Positions 38,379 through 48,177 of a stretch of 64,000 nucleotides of DNA are shown piece after piece. The notes beneath the pieces were generated by a model that ran no database searches, was not told where the DNA came from, and saw nothing but the letters and a program-made list of their open reading frames with translations. The stretch lies in contig JAILDX010000038.1 of assembly GCA_024688685.1 (NCBI GenBank), forward strand, positions 1 through 64,000. Reading direction: 5' to 3'. Source of the DNA: Saccharofermentans sp. (GTDB lineage: Bacteria; Bacillota; Clostridia; Saccharofermentanales; Saccharofermentanaceae). The translations under genes and the position numbers were made by a program. How positions within the stretch are numbered: position 1 is the first letter of the stretch; the number at the start of each line of letters is the position of its first letter.

Positions 38379-38789
38379 ATGAAGGATCTTGAAATTCTCG
38401 CCTTAACGGAGAATCTCCCACAGGTTCTTGAGTTTATTGATCAACAACTCGAAGAGTATAACTGTCCTATGAAGATCCTTTCGCAGATTGACCTTGCTGT
38501 TGAGGAGATATTTGTTAATATCGCTTCTTATGCATATAATCCTAAGGTCGGTCCTGCAACGATCAGGACAGAAGTTTTAGAGAATCCTTTGACTGTTGTT
38601 ATCAGCTTTGTTGATAACGGAGTTCAATATGATCCTTTGGCAAAACCTGATCCTAATACAACGCTTTCTGCTGACGAGCGCCCGATCGGCGGTCTCGGAA
38701 TCTTCCTTGCGAAGAAGACAATGGACGATATCAACTATGAGTATAAGGACGGTCAGAATATCCTTACAATCAAGAAAGCAATCAGCTGA
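38379..38789 (+). CDS. Serine kinase/anti-sigma factor (HATPase, RsbW-like)
   Basis: QIDLAVEEIFVNIASYAYN, FVDNGVQYDPL, GGLGIFLAKKTMDDINYEY. Confidence 0.9.
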   Translation: MKDLEILALTENLPQVLEFIDQQLEEYNCPMKILSQIDLAVEEIFVNIASYAYNPKVGPATIRTEVLENPLTVVISFVDNGVQYDPLAKPDPNTTLSADERPIGGLGIFLAKKTMDDINYEYKDGQNILTIKKAIS

Positions 38790-38819
38790 TATTGACTTGA
38801 TTCTGTGTAATTAACTGAT

Positions 38820-38850
38820 GCATCCGTTATCTGACGGATGCTATTATTTT
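38820..38850 (+). terminator. Terminator hairpin
   Basis: GCATCCGT-tatctg-ACGGATGC followed by tattatttt. Confidence 0.7.
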
Positions 38851-38935
38851 CAAAGGAAAATGTTTATAAAAAAGACATATCATATATGTTATATTTAAGT
38901 TGTGTTTGACTTTTAAGTTCAAGGAGGATTCATTG

Positions 38936-41236
38936 ATGGCCAAGCGACTGAATATCGGATTTCTGATCGACGATCCGAATAACTACTTCACCAGTCAGTG
39001 CTGCAAGGGTGCGGAACTCGCCGCAAAAGCACTGGATGCGAATCTCCTGCTTTTCCCGGGACACTATATCGGGAAGCCTGACGGACGTTTTGAGAGTACT
39101 GAGTATGAGTATCAGTACAGTTTCGTTTTTGATATTCCTAATGAGCAGAATGTAGATATCCTTTATGTATTGTTAGGTACGATATGTTCGAGAGCCGACA
39201 AGGAACTTCAGGATAAGTTCGTTGCGGGACTTCCCAGGGTCCCGATCGTAACTCTCTTTGCCGATATGCCGGGTTATCCTTCGGTAACTTTTGATAATAA
39301 ATCCGGACTCGGCCGCGCTTTAAAGCATCTGATCCATAAGCATGAAGCCAAGAGAATTGCTTTTGTAAGCGGACCTGAGACGAATAAGGATGCAATTGAC
39401 AGACTTCAGGCTTTCAAGGATATCATGGAGGAAGAAGGCCTTGAGGTTACTGATGATCAGATCGTTTTCGGTGATTTTACAGAGAACAGTATGGATGCCG
39501 TGAATCAGCTGTTTGATAAGTATGGTAAGCCGGATGCCATCGCATTTGCGAATGACAGTATGGCTTTGGGCGGTTACCGTGTTATAGAGGAACGCGGTTT
39601 CGTTCCAGGTAAGGATATCCTTGTTGTCGGATTTGATGATGATATTTTCGCGGCATCGATGACACCTCCTCTTACAACTGTTGAGGCAAGTTCTGCGGAA
39701 CTGACATATCAGGCTGTTCTTGCAGCAAATTATTATATTACAGGTCAGACCACACATAATATTGCTGTTGAGACTTATCTCGTTCAGCGTAATTCTTGCG
39801 GATGCAGAGGCCTTGATGTTGCGGATCTTAGCGAGAGACTTAGTATCAGCCACATCGGTGAGGATAACACTCTGTTTATTGATGCTCTGAAGAAGTATCT
39901 TTTCGGTGTGTTTGATGATGATGACAATACTGCAAAGGTCAAGGATGCTTTGGAGACGTTCTGTCAGCAGTATTCTGAATATCTCTCTTCCGGTGAACAC
40001 AGGGACAGAGTCGATAAGGCTTTCAGAAAGCTCGTTGATACAGATGTTCTGCTTTACGTTAATACTGAGAGACTCTTTAATGTCCTTCAGACACTGCAGA
40101 ACTATGGTACAGATCTGATGAGGGATAATCTTAAGACGATCGCTCTTGATGATATGATATCTGAATACTACAGGATCCTGTCGCTGAAGGGTCTCAATAT
40201 CATAAGCAGCAATCTCAGTAAGCGTGACAAGGTATCAAGGCTTGTAAACAGGCAGACCGGCAGTATCTTTATTATGTCTCATGAGAGTGAAGTTCCGTAT
40301 AAGCTACTGCTTGAAGGCCTTGATACAGTTGGGTTTGACAGATCATATATGTATATGTTCCAGGGCAACCAGAAGCATATTGAAGAAGACGGATGGAAGT
40401 GTCCGAAGTCGATCCTTCTTAAGGCTTATGCAGATAAGGGCGTATTTACACCAAGCGAAGAACGTCAGCTCGTACGTACAGAGAAGATCTTCAAAAATGA
40501 TTTCGTTGATATAGATGAGCGTGCAACAATGATCGTTTTTCCGTTGTTTGTAGGTGATGATGTATATGGACTGATTGTTAATCAACTTGATACTGTTGAT
40601 CTGTCCAACGTTTCTGTTGTTGCATATCAGTTATCTGTATCGATCAAGTCTCTGCTTATGATCGAAGAGCAGAATAAGGTCAAGAGGGAGCTTCAAAACT
40701 CTCTTGAGCAGTTTATGCGCGATAACAGCCTTTTGTCAAAGGAAGCAAAGTCTGACGAGCTTACAGGTCTTTATAATAGAAGAGGCTTCCTTGAGTATAC
40801 GCAGAAGGCGATCACGGATCCGATCAATAAAGGAAAGAGAGCTCTCGTCTGTTATGCCGATATGGACAATCTTAAGATGGTCAACGACAAGTTCGGACAT
40901 GATGACGGTGATTTCTCTCTCAGACTGATCGCATCTATTCTTACTGATACATTCAGGAACAGTGATGTTATCGGAAGACTCGGCGGAGATGAGTTCGTTG
41001 TATTTGCTGTTGTCGGTGTTGATAACTACGAAGATGCGATCAAGGAAAGGATAAAGGCAATCACCAAAGCCAAGAATGAAGAAGCAGGCAAGCCATATCC
41101 GATCGAGATGAGCGTGGGTGTTTGCGAGTTTATCTGTTCTGATGATACTGATATCTTTGAACTGCTTGAACAGGCAGACGAGAAGCTTTATATGGAGAAG
41201 CGTGCGAAGAAGACTAAGAATGGTTCATACAGATAA
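38936..41236 (+). CDS. Diguanylate cyclase with LacI/periplasmic-binding-like sensor domain
   Basis: N-terminal LacI-type ligand-binding domain (GFDDDIFAASMTPPLTTVEAS); GGDEF motif GRLGGDEFVVFA. Confidence 0.88.
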   Translation: MAKRLNIGFLIDDPNNYFTSQCCKGAELAAKALDANLLLFPGHYIGKPDGRFESTEYEYQYSFVFDIPNEQNVDILYVLLGTICSRADKELQDKFVAGLPRVPIVTLFADMPGYPSVTFDNKSGLGRALKHLIHKHEAKRIAFVSGPETNKDAIDRLQAFKDIMEEEGLEVTDDQIVFGDFTENSMDAVNQLFDKYGKPDAIAFANDSMALGGYRVIEERGFVPGKDILVVGFDDDIFAASMTPPLTTVEASSAELTYQAVLAANYYITGQTTHNIAVETYLVQRNSCGCRGLDVADLSERLSISHIGEDNTLFIDALKKYLFGVFDDDDNTAKVKDALETFCQQYSEYLSSGEHRDRVDKAFRKLVDTDVLLYVNTERLFNVLQTLQNYGTDLMRDNLKTIALDDMISEYYRILSLKGLNIISSNLSKRDKVSRLVNRQTGSIFIMSHESEVPYKLLLEGLDTVGFDRSYMYMFQGNQKHIEEDGWKCPKSILLKAYADKGVFTPSEERQLVRTEKIFKNDFVDIDERATMIVFPLFVGDDVYGLIVNQLDTVDLSNVSVVAYQLSVSIKSLLMIEEQNKVKRELQNSLEQFMRDNSLLSKEAKSDELTGLYNRRGFLEYTQKAITDPINKGKRALVCYADMDNLKMVNDKFGHDDGDFSLRLIASILTDTFRNSDVIGRLGGDEFVVFAVVGVDNYEDAIKERIKAITKAKNEEAGKPYPIEMSVGVCEFICSDDTDIFELLEQADEKLYMEKRAKKTKNGSYR

Positions 41237-41239
41237 AAA

Positions 41240-41314
41240 TGGTGGAAGTTAAGGGGTTCGAACCCTTGACCCCTCCCCTGTGAAGGGAGTGCTCTCCCGC
41301 TGAGCTAAGCTTCC
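41240..41314 (-). tRNA. tRNA-Val (anticodon CAC)
   Basis: Reverse complement GGAAGCTTAGCTCAGCGGGAGAGCACTCCCTTCACAGGGGAGGGGTCAAGGGTTCGAACCCCTTAACTTCCACCA folds as a cloverleaf; CCA encoded. Confidence 0.9.
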
Positions 41315-41356
41315 ACATAAACTAATATAACATAAAAACGGTTAAAGGATTTATCC

Positions 41357-41812
41357 ATGAGAATAGAAAGAGCAACAAAAGAAGATCTTCAGCCGATACT
41401 GGAACTGCAGTACCGTGCCTTTGAGAGCGAAGCCCGCATCCTCAATAATTACAAGATCCCGCCTATGGTTCAGACGATTGACGAGATGATCGAAGAGTAT
41501 AACAAAGGCATTTTCCTTAAGGCTTTGGATGACAGTGGAACGATAATCGGTGCATCCCGCGGTTACCGTGAGGGAACTGATGTTTACATCCGCAAGATAT
41601 GTGTTGAGAAGGAGTTCAGATGCCGTGGTATAGGCACAAAGTTGCTCTACAAAACAGAAAAAGAACTTCCTAATTCAAGATATGTAATATTCACGACCAA
41701 TAAGAGTGTCGGTAATGTTGCGCTGTTTGAGACTCTCGGATACAGTGTGTTTAAGAAAGAACCGTTCAATGATGAACTTACATACATATATATGGAGAAG
41801 ATCGTTAAGTGA
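41357..41812 (+). CDS. GNAT family N-acetyltransferase
   Basis: VYIRKICVEKEFRCRGIGTKLLYKTE...NVALFETLGYSVFKKE. Confidence 0.85.
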   Translation: MRIERATKEDLQPILELQYRAFESEARILNNYKIPPMVQTIDEMIEEYNKGIFLKALDDSGTIIGASRGYREGTDVYIRKICVEKEFRCRGIGTKLLYKTEKELPNSRYVIFTTNKSVGNVALFETLGYSVFKKEPFNDELTYIYMEKIVK

Positions 41813-42699
41813 AGATCGTAGATCTGAAATGCCCGAACTGCAGCGGGAATCTAAAAAAAGACGGGGATAACTATATCTGCAATTCCTGCGGCGGAGTTTT
41901 CGCGGTTGATTATGATGAGTCTGATGTCGAATATGAGAGACTTCAGACAGAGGCGGAAAGGGAAGAGAGAAGACTTGCTCACGAGAAAGAACTCCTTGAG
42001 AAGAAGTATGAGCTTCAGCAAAAGTCTGATATTGAATCCGAGAACAGAAAGTATAAGAGGGAACAGGCGAGAAAACGCAGTGAATCTGTAAAGAATGCAG
42101 CTTCCGACTTTGTTGCACTTGTATTTATTGGTGCGATTATCTGCGGGGGCGTGTTGCTCTTCTTTTTCATCAAAGGGATGGGAAGTAATGGAGGAAGTCA
42201 TTTCAGCGAACAGACTGTTGCAACGCCTACACCGGCACCCGATTATAACGTTACTGCTGACGATCTGAAGGATCAGATGAATGATTTTATCGAAGCGGGA
42301 AGAGTAGCCCAGATGAATATCGATAAATGTGCTTACTTGGATAATGTGATCAAGAACTACGAGAAGACTGATGCCGTTTTCCTTGATGCATATCTGGTCA
42401 CGGATATTCCCGAGACAAGACCGAACCGCTCCAACAGGCTTGTGCTGATATATCAGGTTACATGGCACAATGATGACAGAGGTGATCAAATCTGTTATGA
42501 CGGCGTTTATTTTGAGGGGATTCGCGTTAATCCCAATGGTGGTATTATCAGCAATTTCAGTGCGGAGACTATCTGGAGAAGTGATGCGGCATGGGGCTGG
42601 GGAATGGCTTACAGCTTTGAGGACCGTGACCAGTGCTACCGGGAGAATGTTACTGCACTTGGAGGTAAAGTAACTCCGATAACGATTGAAGACGCGTAA
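41809..42699 (+). CDS. Zinc-ribbon membrane protein, hypothetical
   Basis: CPNCSGNLKKDGDNYICNSCGGVF zinc ribbon, central TM helix. Confidence 0.7.
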   Translation: MKIVDLKCPNCSGNLKKDGDNYICNSCGGVFAVDYDESDVEYERLQTEAEREERRLAHEKELLEKKYELQQKSDIESENRKYKREQARKRSESVKNAASDFVALVFIGAIICGGVLLFFFIKGMGSNGGSHFSEQTVATPTPAPDYNVTADDLKDQMNDFIEAGRVAQMNIDKCAYLDNVIKNYEKTDAVFLDAYLVTDIPETRPNRSNRLVLIYQVTWHNDDRGDQICYDGVYFEGIRVNPNGGIISNFSAETIWRSDAAWGWGMAYSFEDRDQCYRENVTALGGKVTPITIEDA

Positions 42700-42799
42700 G
42701 AAGTCTTCTCGCTACAGTCCTCGACACTAAAGTGTCTGCGGAAGTCCGCTCGAAGAAATTCTTACTCTCCAATAATGCATTTAATTAGCTAATAAATAA

Positions 42800-42833
42800 G
42801 GGACTGTCTCAATGCTGAAACAGTCCCTTTTGG
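42800..42833. terminator. Terminator hairpin between 41809..42699 and tRNA-Trp
   Basis: AAGGGACTGT...ACAGTCCCTTTT inverted repeat. Confidence 0.7.
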
Positions 42834-42844
42834 TTTGTCTATAT

Positions 42845-42919
42845 TGGCAGGGGAGACAAGATTCGAACTCGCAACCGGTGGTTTTGGAGACCACTGCTCT
42901 ACCATTGAGCCACTCCCCT
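42845..42919 (-). tRNA. tRNA-Trp (anticodon CCA)
   Basis: Reverse complement AGGGGAGTGGCTCAATGGTAGAGCAGTGGTCTCCAAAACCACCGGTTGCGAGTTCGAATCTTGTCTCCCCTGCCA. Confidence 0.92.
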
Positions 42920-43038
42920 AAATAGAACATTGTGTAGTTTAATTGAGAGTTTATCAGATGTCAAGTAATTGTTACCACATTTTTTCTTTCCTTATATTAT
43001 AATAATATATTATTAAAACTTCGAAGGAGAGATTTATT

Positions 43039-43836
43039 ATGAATATAGCCGTTATCGGTACAGGTAATATGGGTAAAGCTCTTGCAAGAGGGTTTGCTGA
43101 AGGTTATGACGGAGAGCTGTCAATCAGGCTCTTTGATGTGTATCAGAAGTCAGCTGCTGACCTTGCTCAGCAGATCGGCGCTACTGCAGCCTCCGGGATC
43201 GATGATTGCGTAAAGGATGCTGACTATGTCCTTATCGCTGTAAAGCCGATCAATTTTGATGACTGTCTCAGGGATGTGGCTAAGAGTCTTAAGAGCGGAG
43301 CAGTCCTCCTTTCGATCGCTGCAGCTGTTACAACTGATAGGATCGCAGGAATACTCGGAGAGGGCAGACCTTTTGTAAGGATCATGCCTAACACCCCCGC
43401 ACAGGTTGGCGCAGGTGTCTCGGCGGTTTGTCCTGTCGGACTCAGTGAAGAGCAGGTAGATACAGTTACAAAGCTTCTCAGGACATGCGGAGAGGTCATT
43501 CTCTGTGATGAGAAGACTCTTGATAATATCGGATGTGTTTCGGGAACGGGTCCTGCTTATGTAATGCTCTTTATCGAGGCTATGGCAGATGCTGCAGTTG
43601 CTCTTGGAATAAAGAGAGATGATGCGCTTAAGATCGCGGCTGCAACTGTTATGGGATCAGGCAAGCTTGTGCTTGAGACAGGTGAACACCCTGCAGTGCT
43701 TAAGGATAAGGTCTGCTCTCCGGGAGGAACGACGATTGAGGGTGTTAAGGCTCTTGAAGAGTGCGGTCTGCGCAACAGTGTTATCAAGGCAGTTGATGCG
43801 GCTGCAATTAAGACAAAGCAGATGAAGAACGGTTGA
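43039..43836 (+). CDS. proC: Pyrroline-5-carboxylate reductase
   Basis: MNIAVIGTGNMGKALARGF, RIMPNTPAQVGAGVSAV, GTGPAYVMLFIEAMADAAV. Confidence 0.95.
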   Translation: MNIAVIGTGNMGKALARGFAEGYDGELSIRLFDVYQKSAADLAQQIGATAASGIDDCVKDADYVLIAVKPINFDDCLRDVAKSLKSGAVLLSIAAAVTTDRIAGILGEGRPFVRIMPNTPAQVGAGVSAVCPVGLSEEQVDTVTKLLRTCGEVILCDEKTLDNIGCVSGTGPAYVMLFIEAMADAAVALGIKRDDALKIAAATVMGSGKLVLETGEHPAVLKDKVCSPGGTTIEGVKALEECGLRNSVIKAVDAAAIKTKQMKNG

Positions 43837-43837
43837 T

Positions 43838-44287
43838 ATGGCAGACGGACTTACAAAGGTAACGATATATACAGATGGTGCATGTTCAGGCAATCCCGGT
43901 CCCGGAGGCTGGGCCTGCATACTGATGGCCGGCGGAAAGAGCAAGGAGCTTTGCGGAGGAGATGCTTCAACAACTAATAACCGTATGGAGCTTATGGCTG
44001 TTATACAGGGACTTAAGGCACTCACCAGGCCGTGTGATGTTGACGTTTATTCTGATAGTGCTTATGTTGTGAACGCATTTAATCAGAACTGGATAGGCAA
44101 CTGGTCTAAGAACGGCTGGCGCAACAGCGCAAAAGCTGAGGTTGCCAATGTTGATCTCTGGAAGGAACTCGTAGCTCTTACAGCTGTTCATAAAGTGACA
44201 TTTATCAAGGTAAAAGGTCATTCGACCAATGAGTACAATAACAGATGCGATGAGCTTGCAGTTATGTGCTCAAGGGAGTTTAAGTAA
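43838..44287 (+). CDS. rnhA: Ribonuclease HI
   Basis: VTIYTDGACSGNPGPGGWACIL, TNNRMELMAVIQGL, VKGHSTNEYNNRCDELA. Confidence 0.95.
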   Translation: MADGLTKVTIYTDGACSGNPGPGGWACILMAGGKSKELCGGDASTTNNRMELMAVIQGLKALTRPCDVDVYSDSAYVVNAFNQNWIGNWSKNGWRNSAKAEVANVDLWKELVALTAVHKVTFIKVKGHSTNEYNNRCDELAVMCSREFK

Positions 44288-44288
44288 T

Positions 44289-44849
44289 ATGGGCAATACT
44301 AATTGCAGCGACAGCGAACTGTTTGAGAAGACGATAAAGGAGCAGGAGATCTTTAATGGCCGTGTCTTCAGGTGTGTCGTTAAGGATGTTGAGCTCTGTG
44401 ACGGTTCAAAAGCAAACCGTGAGGTCATATTACATACAGGCGGTGCATGTGTTCTTCCGGTAGATGATGAACTTAACTGCTATCTTGTAAGGCAGTACAG
44501 GAGCGGCGCTGATGAAGTCCTTACAGAGGTTCCTGCAGGCAAGGTTGAACCCGGCGAAGACCCCAGAGGATGCGCAGAACGTGAGATCGGTGAAGAGACC
44601 GGCTTTATGGCAGGAAAGATAGAGGATCTGGGAGTTATTATTGCGACTCCGGCATACTGTTCCGAGAGGATACATATGTACCTTGCAACTGATCTGGTAA
44701 AGACTGAATCTTCGCCTGATGCCGGTGAGTTCCTGAGAGTTATCAGGATCCCGCTTACTGAAGCTGTCAGGATGTGTGACAGCGGTGAGATCAAAGACAG
44801 CAAGACTGTCGCAAGCTTATATAAAGCATACAGGAGGCTTATTAAATGA
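44289..44849 (+). CDS. NUDIX hydrolase (ADP-ribose pyrophosphatase-like)
   Basis: LTEVPAGKVEPGEDPRGCAEREIGEETGFMAG Nudix box. Confidence 0.92.
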   Translation: MGNTNCSDSELFEKTIKEQEIFNGRVFRCVVKDVELCDGSKANREVILHTGGACVLPVDDELNCYLVRQYRSGADEVLTEVPAGKVEPGEDPRGCAEREIGEETGFMAGKIEDLGVIIATPAYCSERIHMYLATDLVKTESSPDAGEFLRVIRIPLTEAVRMCDSGEIKDSKTVASLYKAYRRLIK

Positions 44850-47701
44850 GTTCAGGGTCCTTCGACGGTAAGAAAGAAGTAATGGGAATACTCCTGTTCT
44901 TCCTTGGTATCGCAATGATGCTGATGTTTTATCTTCCTGCCGAATTTACAGGAACGGTAGGAGCTTTTATAAAGAATACGGGTTTTGGTCTTGTCGGCAT
45001 TATGGCCTATGGCCTTCCTGTACTGCTTGTTTATATGGGAATCGACTATTTTATCGAGAAGAGAGCAGGTGTCTCCAAGATAAGGGTAAGATCGGTCCTG
45101 ACGCTTCTTGTCTGTGTATCGGCATTTCTGGCGATCGTATCGATGGATTTCGAGCACTTTGAGAGTCTCTGTGTTAATGAGCACGGATATTCTGTTGCGA
45201 CTAAGGCAATCGCACTTTTGTGGGATTCAGGTCTCGACAGTTCACTTATCACGCCTCAGGCAGCTTCAGCCAATGTAATCTCCGGAGGCCTTCTCGGCGG
45301 CGGAATTGCCATTGCTCTCAGAACAATACTCGGAAATCTTATCAGCTGCATTACCATAGTTGTGTTTATCATTGCGCAGCTCATACTCGTGTTCCATGTT
45401 TCGATCAAGAAATCAGCAAAAAAGACTGCTCAGGCAATTAAAAGCGGAACGAGCAGGGTATACCAGAATGTTAACCGCAGCCGTAACGAGCATCAGGTTT
45501 ATTCAGGAAACGGATATACTGAGTTTGCTCCGACTGCGCCTGCGTCATCTCCATTTGTAAACTACCCGGCACAGAACATGTATCAGCAGCCACAGCACGC
45601 AACCCAGCCCGTATATCCTCAGCAGACCAGGGCAAAGGCGGTAAGACCTAAGAAGGATCCTTTCTATGCGAAGATGCCTGTAGATGGTGAGTCAGGTTTT
45701 ATCGATGTATCTGATAAGGAGTTTGGAGCCGATATACAGCCTCATCCTGACAGACTGAAATACGGAGAGAAATCATACAGAGTTCCTGAAGAAGAGACCC
45801 GCGCTGATTTCTCGTATACACCGCTGCCGAAGAATCCTCCTCTTCATAAGAAAGGAAAGATGGACGTTCCTTCATTCCTTGACAATCGTCAGCAGGATTT
45901 CTACGACCTTTCTGACGGAAAGACTCCTGCAGCACCTGATGATACATTGCCTTACGAAGTTTCATCCTATACTAGCACAACTATAAGGAGACCTTCTGTA
46001 GATACAGAGGCTTTTGGAGAACTGGAAGATGATATTCCTGCGGCAGCAGCACCTGTACCTTCGTCAGTGCCTGCAGCTGCAGAAGACTCTTCATCCATGA
46101 TAACGATCAACAAGAAAACAGAGAATAACGGCTACAGTGCCACAGAAGGACGTATTGTTGATACCGGTAAGGTGAGGACTGAGACTCCTGTCGATCTTCC
46201 GCCTTCGGGAAGAGCCCCTGCAAAGAAGATGAACGGCGTTTATAAGCCGGCTCCGGCAAAACTTCTCTCGAATGATGAGAAGACAAGTTCTACCGCTAAT
46301 ACAAATGCCGAGCTTAAGGCAAAAGCCGAGAAACTGGAAGGCGCATTGAAGAGCTTTGGTATTGATGCACAGGTAGTAAATATCACTCACGGGCCTTCAA
46401 TTACCAGATTTGAGCTTACTCTTGCTACAGGTACAAAGGTCAACAGAGTCCTGTCACTTCAGGATGATATCCAGCTTGCCATGGCTGCATATTCAGTCAG
46501 AATAGAAGCTCCTATCCCGGGTAAGAGTGCCATCGGTATCGAGATACCGAATGATAAGACAACGGCAGTGCACTTACGAGGTCTTCTTGAAGACCAGAAG
46601 TTCAGAGAATCCACTCCGCTTACGGTTGCTCTTGGAAGAGATATTCCGGGCAAACCTATATACTGTGATCTTGCGAAGATGCCTCATCTTATGATCGCAG
46701 GTCAGACAGGTTCAGGTAAGTCGGTATGTATCAATACTATTCTCTGCAGCATTCTCTGTAAGTCTTCACCTGATCAGGTGAGGCTTATAATGGTTGACCC
46801 AAAGGTTGTTGAGCTTTCTATCTACAACGGCATTCCGCACCTCATCATGCCTGTTGAGACTGATGCCAAGAAGGTTTCAAATATCCTTAAGTGGGCAGTT
46901 GTCGAGATGGAGAGAAGATATAAGCTCTTCTCCCAGAATGATGTAAGGAACCTTGACGGATACAACGAATTCCTCAAATACAATGATGAGAAGCCGCTGC
47001 CGCTTATCCTTATCATTATTGATGAGCTTGCGGACCTTATGACCGTTGCCGGTAAGGATGTTGAGACTCAGATCTCACGTCTTGCAGCGAAAGCGAGAGC
47101 GGCAGGTATTCACCTTATTATTGCTACACAGCGTCCTTCAGTTGACGTCATAACAGGTGTCATCAAGGCTAACCTTCCTTCAAGGATCGCTTTCTCTGTT
47201 GCTTCAGGTGTCGACAGCAGAACCATTCTTGATCAGGTAGGTGCCGAGAAACTTCTTGGTAAGGGCGATATGCTCTATTATCCCGGAACTGCTCCGAAGC
47301 CTATCAGAGGACAGGGAGCATTTGTTTCGGATAAGGAAGTTGAGACAATCGTAAATTATCTTAAGAATACTTACGGTTCAATGTATGATAATGAGATCAT
47401 CGACAAGGTAAATCAGGGTGTTGTTTCTGAAGAATCCGGCGGTGGAGAAGATGGTAAGTCTTCCTCAGGATTCGGCGGAGATGATCTCTTTGAACAGGCT
47501 GTTGAAGTGGTTCTCGAAGTTGGTCAGGCAAGTTCTTCTGTTCTTCAGAGAAGACTTGGTGTAGGATATCCCAGAGCATCCAGACTTATCGATCTTCTTG
47601 AGAAGAACGGTATAATAGGACCTTTTGAGGGCAGTAAGCCGCGTAAAGTGCTTATAACTGAGATAGATTGGCTCGAAATGAAGGCAAAGGGAGGCAAATA
47701 A
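44846..47701 (+). CDS. ftsK: DNA translocase FtsK/SpoIIIE
   Basis: N-terminal TM segments; PHLMIAGQTGSGKSVCINTIL; gamma-domain ASSSVLQRRLGVGYPRASRLIDLLEKNGIIGP. Confidence 0.95.
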   Translation: MSSGSFDGKKEVMGILLFFLGIAMMLMFYLPAEFTGTVGAFIKNTGFGLVGIMAYGLPVLLVYMGIDYFIEKRAGVSKIRVRSVLTLLVCVSAFLAIVSMDFEHFESLCVNEHGYSVATKAIALLWDSGLDSSLITPQAASANVISGGLLGGGIAIALRTILGNLISCITIVVFIIAQLILVFHVSIKKSAKKTAQAIKSGTSRVYQNVNRSRNEHQVYSGNGYTEFAPTAPASSPFVNYPAQNMYQQPQHATQPVYPQQTRAKAVRPKKDPFYAKMPVDGESGFIDVSDKEFGADIQPHPDRLKYGEKSYRVPEEETRADFSYTPLPKNPPLHKKGKMDVPSFLDNRQQDFYDLSDGKTPAAPDDTLPYEVSSYTSTTIRRPSVDTEAFGELEDDIPAAAAPVPSSVPAAAEDSSSMITINKKTENNGYSATEGRIVDTGKVRTETPVDLPPSGRAPAKKMNGVYKPAPAKLLSNDEKTSSTANTNAELKAKAEKLEGALKSFGIDAQVVNITHGPSITRFELTLATGTKVNRVLSLQDDIQLAMAAYSVRIEAPIPGKSAIGIEIPNDKTTAVHLRGLLEDQKFRESTPLTVALGRDIPGKPIYCDLAKMPHLMIAGQTGSGKSVCINTILCSILCKSSPDQVRLIMVDPKVVELSIYNGIPHLIMPVETDAKKVSNILKWAVVEMERRYKLFSQNDVRNLDGYNEFLKYNDEKPLPLILIIIDELADLMTVAGKDVETQISRLAAKARAAGIHLIIATQRPSVDVITGVIKANLPSRIAFSVASGVDSRTILDQVGAEKLLGKGDMLYYPGTAPKPIRGQGAFVSDKEVETIVNYLKNTYGSMYDNEIIDKVNQGVVSEESGGGEDGKSSSGFGGDDLFEQAVEVVLEVGQASSSVLQRRLGVGYPRASRLIDLLEKNGIIGPFEGSKPRKVLITEIDWLEMKAKGGK

Positions 47702-48177
47702 TGGGTAATATCAGCGAACTTGCTGCACAGATAGTCTCTCTTTGCACTTTTAACGGGTTGAAGATCGGTTTTGCCGAGAGCCTGACAGGAGGACTTATTT
47801 CGGCTGAGGTTGTTTCAGTTCCTGGAGCTTCAGCTTGTCTGGAAGGCAGCATTGTTTCATATTCGAATGAAGTTAAGATTCGCGTTCTCGGAGTTGAGGA
47901 GAGCGTTATCAGAGATTTCGGTGCTGTATCCGAGCAGTGTGCAATGCAGATGGCTGAAGGCGCAAGAAGAGTTCTTGGCACTGATCTTGCAGTTTCAGTT
48001 ACGGGTATTGCAGGTCCTGCAGGTGGAAGTAAAGAGAAGCCTGTCGGGACAGTCTATATTGGTTTCGCAGGATCCGGAAAGAATTATGCGAGACATTTTA
48101 TTTTCAGTGGAAATCGCGACAGTATTAGGCTTCAGACGGTGGAAGAAGCCTTTAATATCGCATTGGATAATACTTGA
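47701..48177 (+). CDS. CinA C-terminal family nicotinamide-nucleotide amidohydrolase
   Basis: GFAESLTGGLISAEVVSVPGAS, GSIVSYSNEVK, SVTGIAGPAGGSKEKPVGTVYIG. Confidence 0.93.
   Translation: MGNISELAAQIVSLCTFNGLKIGFAESLTGGLISAEVVSVPGASACLEGSIVSYSNEVKIRVLGVEESVIRDFGAVSEQCAMQMAEGARRVLGTDLAVSVTGIAGPAGGSKEKPVGTVYIGFAGSGKNYARHFIFSGNRDSIRLQTVEEAFNIALDNT

Noticed and set aside
39320-40000. 226-aa minus-strand ORF
   Set aside because: Antisense to the LacI-like sensor domain of the diguanylate cyclase; shadow ORF.
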